A DNA stretch of 64,000 bases from contig ONYZ01000008.1 in NCBI GenBank assembly GCA_900322175.1, positions 28,787 through 92,786 on the forward strand. The letters run 5' to 3'. This DNA is from an uncultured Prevotella sp. (GTDB lineage Bacteria; Bacteroidota; Bacteroidia; Bacteroidales; Bacteroidaceae). Made by a program: the position numbers and the translations under genes. Each line of letters opens with the position of its first letter. The stretch's first letter is position 1. The notes under the pieces are model-generated. The model worked only from the letters and a program-made list of their open reading frames with translations. It ran no database searches and was not told the origin of the DNA. This document shows, one piece after another, positions 51,433 through 60,004 of the stretch.

Positions 51433-51466
51433 GAGTTAAGTGAGTATTAACTAAAATGATAACGGT

Positions 51467-52152
51467 ATGCAATACACCCGAATTGTTCTTAATGAACCGC
51501 ATGCCTCCATCGAGGGGCTTTATGACGAGCATCTGACGAGAAGTTCGTCAATGACATTGTGCTGAAGTGGACCGACTGGCACACGGACTATCTCTTTCAT
51601 GGCTACAAGAAGGAGAATATCAAAACGGTCAGATTCCCTTATTCACGTTTCATTGTTGACGCGGAACGTCTTTGGAATGATCCTTTGGAGGCTAAAGGCC
51701 AGGGGATTCTTTACAAACGGTTTGATGGTTATTCACGAATGATTCCCCAAGAACATGAGGAGCATTTGTTGAATCTATGGTATCATCATCAAGAACGATT
51801 GAGGTACAATCTCTGTCCTGAAGCCCTCCTGCTGGATTGTCATTCTTTCCCCAGTGAATTGAGCGATGTCGATATCTGTATTGGCTATAACGAAGACTGG
51901 TCAAAGCCCAACAAGGAAACTATAGAACTGGCGGTCAACCTCTTTGAGGAGTGTGGGTACAAGGTTGGCATCAACGAACCATACAGCAACTCTGAAACTC
52001 CAGACTGCCCTTTCAATTATCAGTCCATGATGCTGGAGGTGAACAAAAAAGTCTATATGGAAGATGGTACTATATACTTAAAGCATAATCTGTCATATCG
52101 GAAGTCTTTTCGTGACTTAGCAGCAACTCTACTTTCAGAGTTATCTGTATAA
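51467..52152 (+). pseudogene. frameshifted N-formylglutamate amidohydrolase-like gene
   Basis: Translation from the ATG at 51467 gives MQYTRIVLNEPHASIEGLYD and then runs out of frame; a second frame carries DEKFVNDIVLKWTDWHTDYLFHG and continues for ~200 residues to 52152. Together they match the N-formylglutamate amidohydrolase family (PF05013), which includes HASIEG at the start, WTDWHTD, LLDCHSFPSE and YNEDWSKPN. One base seems missing at 51533-51535 (CT before GAC). A shorter product from a GTG at 51559 lacks the first metal-site region. The gene has a good promoter and leader RNA, so either it is freshly inactivated or the missing base is a sequence error. Confidence 0.8.
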
Positions 52153-52216
52153 ATTGGTTGTGAACATATAGAGCAAATCGAGGCTATCATTGATAGCGTA
52201 CGACCGCAATTCGACA

Positions 52217-52402
52217 CTATAATTTCTTTTTGAAATAATCTAAATTGATAGCACCTTCCTGCACCAATTCAATTACATCTCGCTATGTCAGACATCCATT
52301 AATGTCTTCACATCCTGGGAACAGGTTGAGGAATAATTGAGCATTGGCAGGACGATCATTTGAATACAATGACATGCCTTCTGCAATTCGTCTTTTGTCT
52401 AT
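52217..52402 (-). pseudogene. decayed gene remnant
   Basis: On the minus strand a frame reads SIDKRRIAEGMSLYSNDRPA, then ~20 residues to a TAG at 52283-52285, and continues RDVIELVQEGAINLDYFKKKL to a TAA-like end at 52217. The composition looks protein-like on both sides of the stop. No family recognised. A promoter-like segment nearly identical to that of the CHASE2 operon lies ~60 bases upstream, so this may be what is left of a former gene. Confidence 0.35.
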
Positions 52403-52463
52403 TGATTTAGGTTAGTGATAATATAAAAGCACAGCATCGTAGTATAGCGGACTAAGACTTTGG

Positions 52464-52495
52464 CAAATACACGAACTAATTTTGAAACAACCAAA
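52464..52495 (-). promoter_or_regulatory. degenerate copy of CHASE2 operon promoter
   Basis: Minus strand TTTG (52495-52492), 20 bases, TGTATTTG (52471-52464). About 50 bases around it resemble 59160-59215 (GGCAAATAnACGAACTAATT and the following A/T-rich part). The second base of the -7 box is G, not A, so activity is doubtful. Confidence 0.5.
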
Positions 52496-52606
52496 TAAAA
52501 ATGAGAATTATTTAGGAAAAGAGAGAATTTACGTAAAAATTGGTTAAATGTGTTATTATTCTATAACAAAACGGTATTAACCCGCCAATTGATTTTTGGA
52601 GTTTCG

Positions 52607-52685
52607 TAATTTTGTCGCTCGAAAAAGCAATTAATTAAATTAAATAATTAATTAAATTATAATTAAGCCCCCATATAGGGGCTTA
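52607..52685 (+). promoter_or_regulatory. -7 box followed by GC hairpin in A/T-rich spacer
   Basis: TAATTTTG (52607-52614) is followed by a run of AATTAATTAAATT repeats and a hairpin TAAGCCCC/GGGGCTTA (52664-52685). The flanking A/T blocks can extend the stem imperfectly. It could be a short transcript or a cruciform; no gene is present. Confidence 0.35.
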
Positions 52686-52737
52686 TAAATTAATTTTAAA
52701 TTAATTAATTATTGCGCGCGAGCCGGCAAAAAACAAC

Positions 52738-52825
52738 TTGAATAATGGCACAATTCAACTTGAATAGTGCCATAATTCAATGCGAAAAGTGCCACTATTC
52801 AAGTTGATTAATGGCACTATACAGG
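52738..52825. repeat. four 22-bp palindromic tandem units
   Basis: Units start at 52738, 52760, 52782 and 52804; consensus TTGAATAGTGGCACAATTCA with TTGAAT/ATTCAA arms and a GTGCCA or TGGCAC centre. Same 22-bp period as the arrays at 29.9 and 51.0 kb but a different sequence. It lies 24 bases past the stop of the OmpA-family gene. Confidence 0.85.
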
Positions 52826-52848
52826 TGAGAGTCTTCGACTATCGAAAT

Positions 52849-53988
52849 TTACTCTTCAACAGTATATTTGGCTTCTGAGTCAATGATGACACAGCGATTT
52901 TTCTCATTTTCATCAAAAGGTTGAACTGTGTCACCTTTGGAGTCTATGATGATATTATCAGGATTACAACCATAAGATTTTACCAAGACATCTTTACACT
53001 CTATAGCGCGCTGCTTTGAATACTTCATATTGACATCGGGATTACCAGTATCCTTATCAGCATACCCCACAATCTGAATCTTTGCATCCTTATGCTTTTC
53101 CATGAATCGAGCGACCTTTTGTAACTGTTCTATTCCTCCTTCTTTCGGATTGCTCATGCAGATAGCATAGAAAATATTCTCGTGCAATTTATCTGTTTTT
53201 ACAACAAGCTTTGCCTCTTGCTTTGGTTGCGGTTCTGGTTTATACTCCTCCGCAGTATAAGTTGTTGGTGCCATACTAACAGTTTTTACCTCTGTGGCAT
53301 CTTGTACAACTGGTACGAGGATGGGAGTTGGCTTCGCAAAACGTTTTCCAAATCGATAGCTGACACCTAACATGGCTGTAAACATCCAGTCTCCGGCATT
53401 GTTGGTTTTCGAATTGAAACGGTCACAAAGATTGTTTGCGGCAATTTCAAAAGATATTCCCATAACCCTGGTAACATCTGTTTCCAGACGAAGACCTGCA
53501 CGAAGATTATAACTATATCTATCATCTTTCCAGGCAAATGGCGTTTTACCATATGGGATATTCAGGTTCTTCAGTTCATCGTTATCCCATGCATAGTTCA
53601 AACCAACTCCTCCGACAAATATAACATTTAACAGATGCCGGGGATTCTCGTTGAAAAGGTTTGTCAGATTGACAAGAAGGTCTGCCGAAGTTGTAACGTA
53701 TTTCCACTTATAGTATTGTTCCAAGTCGGAAAAGCCGCTTTTTGCCTGCATTCCATTTATGTGAAATCTGAAACCCATAGATGGAAAGACATAATGACCG
53801 AAACTGATAGCAGCAGTTGGGGTGAACAACTTGCTCATAGGAGCATCTGTGGCAGTCATCTGCAAGCCACCTTGTGCCTCTATGAATGAATACGACTTTA
53901 GAACATCACGTGTGTCTTCTTGTGCAGTGACTGTACTTACTGCGAATACTGCAGCGATGGCACTAATGAAAAATTGTTTCCTCTTCAT
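52849..53988 (-). CDS. OmpA-family outer-membrane protein
   Basis: 379 residues from the ATG at 53988 (MKRKQFFISAIAAVFAVSTVTAQ, signal peptide); a longer frame reaching 54135 would overlap the CHAT gene and lacks a signal. Residues ~25-235 are a beta barrel with strand-like repeats and FGHYVFPSMGFRF, YNLRAGLRLETDV; a Pro/Glu linker follows (EEYKPEPQPKQEAK); residues ~270-379 are an OmpA-like peptidoglycan-binding domain with IQIVGYADKDTGNPDVNMKY and SKQRAIECKDVL. It is the last gene of the CHASE2/CHAT operon, 40 bases after CHAT, and probably links that system to the outer membrane and cell wall. Confidence 0.88.
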   Translation of the reverse strand: MKRKQFFISAIAAVFAVSTVTAQEDTRDVLKSYSFIEAQGGLQMTATDAPMSKLFTPTAAISFGHYVFPSMGFRFHINGMQAKSGFSDLEQYYKWKYVTTSADLLVNLTNLFNENPRHLLNVIFVGGVGLNYAWDNDELKNLNIPYGKTPFAWKDDRYSYNLRAGLRLETDVTRVMGISFEIAANNLCDRFNSKTNNAGDWMFTAMLGVSYRFGKRFAKPTPILVPVVQDATEVKTVSMAPTTYTAEEYKPEPQPKQEAKLVVKTDKLHENIFYAICMSNPKEGGIEQLQKVARFMEKHKDAKIQIVGYADKDTGNPDVNMKYSKQRAIECKDVLVKSYGCNPDNIIIDSKGDTVQPFDENEKNRCVIIDSEAKYTVEE

Positions 53989-54028
53989 AATTCTGTAATA
54001 TTTTAAGTTTATATCTCTGTCATGAAAG

Positions 54029-57000
54029 TTACATTCCGTCAAGCAAAACAAACGAAGCCCAGTAAAAACTACTGAATCCATTATGTTGCATTTCCTTTTG
54101 GGCATACTGCAAAGCCTTATTTTTGGTGTACCCATCTGTCAAGTACTGATAAAATCGTGTCATCATCATAACTGTACCCTTATCATCTACGTTCCATAGA
54201 CTCATCAGTAAAGAGTGAACGCCAGCCTTCTTGAATCCTCGTTGAATGCCGAACACTCCATCTTCCCGGATTTCTCCTACTCCAGTCTGGCATGCTGACA
54301 AAACTACTAAATCAGTCTTATTGAGGTCCATTTGTGCTATTTCATTAGCAGTTAGAATTCCATCTTCCACCCCATCTTGCTGTTTTCCTCCCTTTAACAC
54401 GTAGTTTGCCCCTGAGAACAGTAAACCTGAATAATTTAATGGGTTGCTTATATTCTCTGCCTGATTGTCTAAAAACACCAACCGTATGTTATGTCTTCTC
54501 ACATCATTTTCTGGGATATAGAACCCATGAGTAGCGATATGTATGATGGACATGTCTTGTCCGTCAAGAGCTTTGAATGACTCCTCTGTACCTTCATATC
54601 CAATCATCATTTTTGTTGGAATGCCTTTCTGCATAAGTTGTTCACCGATACTATCAGCTTCATGGAGCGTACCAGGAAGATACCCAACACTTCCACGAAG
54701 TGAAAGGGAATCAATGGCTCTGCTTCTGTCTGTACTTCCAATCTCTGCCGATAAGTTCCCATCTCTATCTGCCAAAAGATGATGCTGTTCTTGCAACTGA
54801 CTCAGGCTCATGTCATAGTATAGGCCTCCATACACTGCTGCAGAATGGATTGCTGGAGATTTGAGACTTCGCTTTGTTAGCATCTTCGTTGAAGAAAGCC
54901 TATAGACATCAAATTTGTCATTAATATGCGTTGCAAGTGTATCACAAGGTAGATATTCGATACCTAACTGATAGAATAAAGATGTTGGCGAGAAATATAG
55001 TTTGTTTATACTACTATCCAATTCGTTTATAATCGGTTCCCACAACATCCGCCCAAAACGGACATCAGAATAAATGGAGTCAATCCCAGATTGTGTTTGC
55101 ATGGCCTTAAAAAGACTTGTTGCTCCATATTTTAGATTGAGAAGTTCATCTTCGCTGAAAAGCCTAATCATTTTGGGATGTGTCAGACCTTTTCTTATTA
55201 GGAAGGCAAGATATGTTACCCCTCGTCCCTCTAGATAGATATCAGCAAACTCTATGGCAGCTTCATCCTCTTGTAGTCCCTGTATGACATCGTCTACATT
55301 TATTTCTAAATCGCTTGTAAAACTGCCGTATTCCTTGCAGTCGCGGACTAAAGTGCGTTCAAGTTGATAAATTTCGTTCTTGATTTGTTTAGAAAGCCCC
55401 CTTATATGCGACGGCTGATTGTAATAGCTTGCTAACTGCTTTTGTAGTTCCTCCAGTTTGTTGTATCTTTGATACAAGTCATGATTGCCAGAGGCCTTGA
55501 TAATGCTACGGAAATCAATATCAGAATTTAGCAGAATACCCTTTCGGAAGAGAAGCGCATTATAGGCCATTGTCGCCATTCTTTGATCCAGAGTGTCCTG
55601 ATATGCGATCAATGGAGCGTTTTTAAATATGTAGTTCTTGCGGTTCCAATATCTCTCACGTTCTTGTGAGGTCAGATGCAGGAAGTTGGTTCGGACATCC
55701 TCTGACTGTAGTGAAAGAGCCTGCATGTATTTCTGTCTAGCCTCTTTTGTGTTACTTGCCTTGATGTGATATATAGCCAAGTTATACAGCAGTGGAACTA
55801 AGTCGGGGTGTTCACTACCAAGTATCCCAACTTGAATATCCAATGCCTTTTGAGCCATTTCAATAGCTGGTTCTAATTGGTTATTAACAAAAGAAAGCAT
55901 AGCGTTGTTTGCTAAAATGCGGGCATAAATGATATTTCCTGTATCACCGATATGTTCGTAAATATGCTGTGCCTTCAAACCATATTTAGTCGCAGTCTGA
56001 TAATCTCCTCCTTGATAGTATAGTAATAATGCGTTGTTCAGCACCTGGGCATAATAGGTACTTTCCTCATTATCTTCTTGAAAAAAATCAAGAGAGCGTT
56101 GAGCTATTTCGTATGCTTTATCAAGTTTGCCGTCATTAGCCCAATAGGTAGCCAGTTTACTCAACGACATCGCCATATTGTCCTTGTCATTCCTTTTCTG
56201 GAAGATTTCAAAGGCTTTTTGTCCGTTATCTATGGCTCTCTGATAATTCCCATTTGAGGCAAAGATGTCTGCCTGTTTCGAGAGAGACATTGCATATTTA
56301 GTATTGTCTTCATCTTTTATCAACTCATGAATATTGTCGGATTCATTGGCTAGTTCATCAGCCTTGTCCAAATTACCATCTGCCACATAGGCAGCAGAAA
56401 GATCACTTAGACAGCGCAAATAGTCAGGATGTTGTCTGTTGACTGTCCGTTCGTAGATAGGAAGAGACATTTCTAAAAGTTCTGTAGCGGTTTTATAGTC
56501 ATGTTGGTGAAAATAAAAAGTTGCCATATTGTTAAGCAACTTGGCATAAACATGTGTTTGTGTCCCATCTATTTGTTCAAAACACTCTTTGGCTCGCAAA
56601 GCAAACTTTATTGCTTCGTCATAGTTTCCTGCATTTGCTAATTTTACAGACTGGTTATTTAGGATGGTTGCATAGTGTATTCCGTCTGCTTTCAATCGCT
56701 TTTGTACTTCTTTCATGGCAACTTCAGATACACTCTTGGCTTTGTCAAAATCACCAATTTGGGAATAATAGACAACTAAGGCATTGAGTGTGCTAGCATA
56801 TTCTGGTGTTTCTTTCTTAATGTTTTTTACGGCTTTCTCTCCGAGTGATACAGCAGTCTCATAGTCACCTTGTCTGCCACGTGCTTCATAATATGCTGCC
56901 AGGTTTGCCAATGCAATATTGTAGGTATGATGCTTTTCTCCCAATTTCTTTCCTAGCATATCCAACGCTTTCTGACCAGTTTCTATGGCTTGCGTATAAT

Positions 57001-57373
57001 CACCTTTTGCCGAATAGAAGGACGCCAAATCACTTATGGCACTAGCCCATTGTGTAAAATTGCAGTCGGGGGCGGTTGCCTTAACTTCGATTACCTCTTC
57101 TTGCATAATGATAGCTTGGCCTATCTTCCCCATCTGCATGGCACGTCGTGCCAGATAGGCAAGAATTTCAGAGTATTGGTAGTCCTTTTGTATTCCCTGT
57201 TGACGGAATAAGCCGACATAGTTGTGATAAAGGGTATCGGCAGTGTTATAATCTCCTCTCTTGACAGCCTTAGATGCTGCGTCAGAGAGGACATTCAAGT
57301 CTTTATTCTGAGCCAATCCCAACAAAGGACACATTAGAAATACCCAACAAAGGAAAAGGATACGTGAGATCAT
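54029..57373 (-). CDS. exported TPR-CHAT protease-like protein
   Basis: 1114 residues. Signal peptide ISRILFLCWVFLMCPLLGLAQ. Residues ~30-590 hold about twelve tetratricopeptide repeats (for example DYTQAIETGQKALDMLGKKLGEKHHTYNIALANLAAYYEARG). The C-terminal ~350 residues are a CHAT domain, a caspase relative: catalytic His in IIHIATHGFY and Cys in LVVLSACQTGVGE, both present, then FGIQRGFKKAGVHSLLMSLWNVDD. CHAT proteases act in separase-like and CRISPR-linked (TPR-CHAT) systems; this one is exported, so a cell-envelope role is more likely. It overlaps the preceding gene by one base. Confidence 0.92.
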   Translation of the reverse strand: MISRILFLCWVFLMCPLLGLAQNKDLNVLSDAASKAVKRGDYNTADTLYHNYVGLFRQQGIQKDYQYSEILAYLARRAMQMGKIGQAIIMQEEVIEVKATAPDCNFTQWASAISDLASFYSAKGDYTQAIETGQKALDMLGKKLGEKHHTYNIALANLAAYYEARGRQGDYETAVSLGEKAVKNIKKETPEYASTLNALVVYYSQIGDFDKAKSVSEVAMKEVQKRLKADGIHYATILNNQSVKLANAGNYDEAIKFALRAKECFEQIDGTQTHVYAKLLNNMATFYFHQHDYKTATELLEMSLPIYERTVNRQHPDYLRCLSDLSAAYVADGNLDKADELANESDNIHELIKDEDNTKYAMSLSKQADIFASNGNYQRAIDNGQKAFEIFQKRNDKDNMAMSLSKLATYWANDGKLDKAYEIAQRSLDFFQEDNEESTYYAQVLNNALLLYYQGGDYQTATKYGLKAQHIYEHIGDTGNIIYARILANNAMLSFVNNQLEPAIEMAQKALDIQVGILGSEHPDLVPLLYNLAIYHIKASNTKEARQKYMQALSLQSEDVRTNFLHLTSQERERYWNRKNYIFKNAPLIAYQDTLDQRMATMAYNALLFRKGILLNSDIDFRSIIKASGNHDLYQRYNKLEELQKQLASYYNQPSHIRGLSKQIKNEIYQLERTLVRDCKEYGSFTSDLEINVDDVIQGLQEDEAAIEFADIYLEGRGVTYLAFLIRKGLTHPKMIRLFSEDELLNLKYGATSLFKAMQTQSGIDSIYSDVRFGRMLWEPIINELDSSINKLYFSPTSLFYQLGIEYLPCDTLATHINDKFDVYRLSSTKMLTKRSLKSPAIHSAAVYGGLYYDMSLSQLQEQHHLLADRDGNLSAEIGSTDRSRAIDSLSLRGSVGYLPGTLHEADSIGEQLMQKGIPTKMMIGYEGTEESFKALDGQDMSIIHIATHGFYIPENDVRRHNIRLVFLDNQAENISNPLNYSGLLFSGANYVLKGGKQQDGVEDGILTANEIAQMDLNKTDLVVLSACQTGVGEIREDGVFGIQRGFKKAGVHSLLMSLWNVDDKGTVMMMTRFYQYLTDGYTKNKALQYAQKEMQHNGFSSFYWASFVLLDGM

Positions 57374-57870
57374 TATTTGTTTTTAGAGTCATTGGTAAGT
57401 GTTGTTATGACATTGTTAAGAGAATCAACCACAGTTTGCAATGAGTCAATATCGCATAACAAAGAATCTGCATCATTGCGGAAAGACGCTGTGGTAAGTC
57501 CGGATTTGTAGTCGGGCTCCGTATCTTTTCTTGTTAAAGACTTTAGAATATATGCGAAGTACTGCTTTGTTAAACTTCTTTCTGCATTTTTCTGACTAGC
57601 TATAAGTGAGGAAATACTTCCCCGACATTTATCTTTGATGGTAAACATCCTTTGTTTGTCTTTATCCAACAACTTGATGTATCCATCTTTTGGAATACTA
57701 ATATGGTCTTTGAGTGAGAGTTTTTGCCTTTTCTCAACTGACTGTTTCTTCCTAATGTAGGTGACATTGTCACTTACATCATAGACAATCAAAGATTGTT
57801 CTTTTACCTGTGCAACACATGCCAGTGAAGACATAACGATTATTAAAAAAGATAATAGTCTCTTCATCAT
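57373..57870 (-). CDS. exported FecR-like small protein
   Basis: 165 residues. Signal peptide MKRLLSFLIIVMSSLACVAQ. Residues ~25-85 (SLIVYDVSDNVTYIRKKQS, LSLKDHISIPKDGYIKLLDKDKQRMFTIK) look like a FecR-type beta domain, followed by a helical Ser/Lys region and a coiled-coil C-terminus (DIDSLQTVVDSLNNVITTL). FecR-like proteins commonly occur with CHASE2 and CHAT genes. It shares one base with the CHAT gene and lies 24 bases after CHASE2. The FecR call is moderate. Confidence 0.65.
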   Translation of the reverse strand: MMKRLLSFLIIVMSSLACVAQVKEQSLIVYDVSDNVTYIRKKQSVEKRQKLSLKDHISIPKDGYIKLLDKDKQRMFTIKDKCRGSISSLIASQKNAERSLTKQYFAYILKSLTRKDTEPDYKSGLTTASFRNDADSLLCDIDSLQTVVDSLNNVITTLTNDSKNK

Positions 57871-57894
57871 TATATGTTTTTATAATTAGTAATA

Positions 57895-59145
57895 CTACAT
57901 TATCTCATTGACATAGATTGACTTTTTTACAAGGTTCTCCTTCTTTTTCTTTTTAAGCACTGACAACAAAGCAACATATAACAAACGACCTTCCTTAATG
58001 AGGACAATCGTGGCCAATGGCAGTACTGTATCAACATAATAACTATTATTTACGTATAGTTCAAACGAAATCCACGTTATAACTACCATGACAAGGAAGT
58101 ATATGACTTTGTCATACAATCCTGCTTGAGAAATAAAAACCATCACAGATGACTTACTTCCACGAATTCGCCTGGTCAGTAAATAATCTATCACATTGGT
58201 TATGTAACCAGCAATGAGCGCCCATAAGATGATAACCCATAGACTAGCATGCTCTACAGGAGGACACTCTGTCATGGAGAGAATAGTATAGGCCAGTATC
58301 TCCATGCCTGATTTCTGTCCGATAGGAGTGTAGAACTTGTCCTTTTCCTCTTGAGTGGTTCCTAAAAGAACAATATGGTCTGTGATGTATTCCTTATAGT
58401 TTTGTAATTCATCGTATTTGATAACAGGGAATACAATAGGTTTGTAGTTAATGGTATAAATATCTTCATCGCAGACATATTTCTTTGTGACTATCTTAGA
58501 AATTTGGGAAGGGAAAGAATACACCAGCGTATCTTGATAACGAAGGAAGTTTGCATATCTCTTGACACTTTTATCTGGATTGTCTACCAAGTTGACAAAC
58601 CCCTCTGTTAAGTTTTCATTCATAGAGAAAAAGGAATGCAGCTCTTTTTGATAAGCTTGTTTGTTCTCATCATAGTTGGTGAGTTTATAAGCTAATACGG
58701 TATTTGATGGATTACCCTGTAGACTGGCTTCTGTCAAGAGACTGTCACCTTCTGCGTCTGCTTTCTCTCCTTCGAATATTATGTCAATTCCAAATACTGA
58801 CGGCTTCATCTCATTGATTTCCCTGATAACTTGGGCAATATCTTTGCGATGAGTCAACTCTGTCATGTCTACTAGCGTAATACTACTACATACATCTGTA
58901 GGTTCACCACTATTCAGTATTTTGTAATATATGTCTGTCATAGAGAAACTTTTAAGGCTTCTGACGACAGGACTTAGGAAATCAAGGTTAATGACTATTG
59001 CCACCATCAATTCGATAGTACTGATGGTGAGAATTGTAACGATGATGTGATCTAAATGAAAGATTATTTTTAGCCAATTCTTCATATAGTCATTAAAGTT
59101 ATTGCCAGTTAATAGTATATCTTTTACTTGACTCGCCCTGTCCAT
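57895..59145 (-). CDS. CHASE2-domain membrane protein
   Basis: 416 residues. One membrane helix at ~33-55 (IIVTILTISTIELMVAIVI), then an extracytoplasmic CHASE2 domain: ITLVDMTELTHRKDIAQVIREINEMKPSVFGIDIIFEGEKADAEGDS, later DHIVLLGTTQEEKDKFYTPIG and MEILAYTILSM; then three C-terminal helices (~305-395) and a short basic tail. No kinase, cyclase or other output domain is attached. CHASE2 is a sensor of unknown ligand. It is the first gene of the CHASE2-FecR-like-CHAT-OmpA operon, which suggests it senses an envelope signal for the exported protease. Confidence 0.88.
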   Translation of the reverse strand: MDRASQVKDILLTGNNFNDYMKNWLKIIFHLDHIIVTILTISTIELMVAIVINLDFLSPVVRSLKSFSMTDIYYKILNSGEPTDVCSSITLVDMTELTHRKDIAQVIREINEMKPSVFGIDIIFEGEKADAEGDSLLTEASLQGNPSNTVLAYKLTNYDENKQAYQKELHSFFSMNENLTEGFVNLVDNPDKSVKRYANFLRYQDTLVYSFPSQISKIVTKKYVCDEDIYTINYKPIVFPVIKYDELQNYKEYITDHIVLLGTTQEEKDKFYTPIGQKSGMEILAYTILSMTECPPVEHASLWVIILWALIAGYITNVIDYLLTRRIRGSKSSVMVFISQAGLYDKVIYFLVMVVITWISFELYVNNSYYVDTVLPLATIVLIKEGRLLYVALLSVLKKKKKENLVKKSIYVNEIM

Positions 59146-59164
59146 AAGGCAGGCTTGTCGCTGG

Positions 59165-59196
59165 CAAATATACGAACTAATTTTGAATCTGCCAAA
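59165..59196 (-). promoter_or_regulatory. promoter of CHASE2/CHAT operon
   Basis: Minus strand TTTG (59196-59193), 20 bases, TATATTTG (59172-59165): full consensus. A degenerate copy of this promoter region is at 52464-52495. Confidence 0.75.
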
Positions 59197-59344
59197 TAAA
59201 AAAAAGAATTATTTTGCAATTTAGATAAAATTATTGTCAACAATTCAGAATACCTATAAATAATTAATAAGTTTCTGCATACTTTACTAGTGTGCTGTGC
59301 TTAAAACACATGTTTTAGGTATTACGCACTTCATTTTTTCGCCG

Positions 59345-59352
59345 TACCTTTG
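59345..59352 (+). promoter_or_regulatory. promoter -7 box ahead of truncated ZIP gene
   Basis: TACCTTTG then CAGCG, 109 bases upstream of the surviving ZIP coding part. Between them there is no coding start for the missing N-terminus. Confidence 0.5.
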
Positions 59353-59460
59353 CAGCGCAAAATCAATAATAAACAATTATAGGATTATTAAAATCATTTT
59401 TCAGTCAGTATGCGCGACCTTAGGGGGCTCTGGGACGCGTAATGCTTAGTTTCACGAATT

Positions 59461-60003
59461 ATGGGATTTCTGCTGCTTATCGACGAACTTACGCCACACC
59501 TGCACATAGGTACCGATAAGCCCGAAGGCTTGCGTTCAAAGCTGTCGAAGACTGCTATGCTGGCGCTAGCTGTAACCATCCACAATCTGCCCGAAGGAAT
59601 GGCCGTTGGCGTGGTGTTTGCCGGAGCCGATAGCGGTGCGTCGAACATATCGCTAGCCAGTGCGCTGGCTGTTGCAGTGGGTATCGCCATACAGAATGTG
59701 CCCGAAGGCGCCATCCTCTCTATGCCGATGCGTGCAGCAGGCAACAGCCGTTGGCGCTCGTTTGCCATCGGGTCGCTCAGCGGTGCCGTTGAACCTGTGG
59801 GAGCCCTCGCAGTGTTATTGCTGGCATCTATGATAATGCCCGTGCTGCCATATATGCTGGCATTTGCCGCAGGCGCCATGTTCTACGTTGTAGTAGAGGA
59901 ACTTATCCCCGAGGCATCGAGCGGCAAGCACAGCAACCTTAGCACCATCGGTTTCGCCATTGGCTTTGTACTGATGATGGTGCTGGATGTAGTGATGGGA
60001 TGA
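59461..60003 (+). pseudogene. 5'-truncated ZIP-family metal transporter
   Basis: 180 residues, against ~250-270 in intact GufA/ZupT-like ZIP proteins. It begins at GFLLLIDELTPHLH, which in the family is helix 3, so helices 1-2 (~80-90 residues) are missing. The metal-site helices are intact: VTIHNLPEGMAVGVVF (helix 4) and GIAIQNVPEGAILS (helix 5), and the rest is normal to the end. Upstream, a stop lies seven codons before the ATG and the sequence is unrelated. The lost part coincides with the edge of the CHASE2/CHAT segment, which suggests an insertion or deletion there. Probably non-functional; a shortened protein cannot be excluded. Confidence 0.8.
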
Positions 60004-60004
60004 C

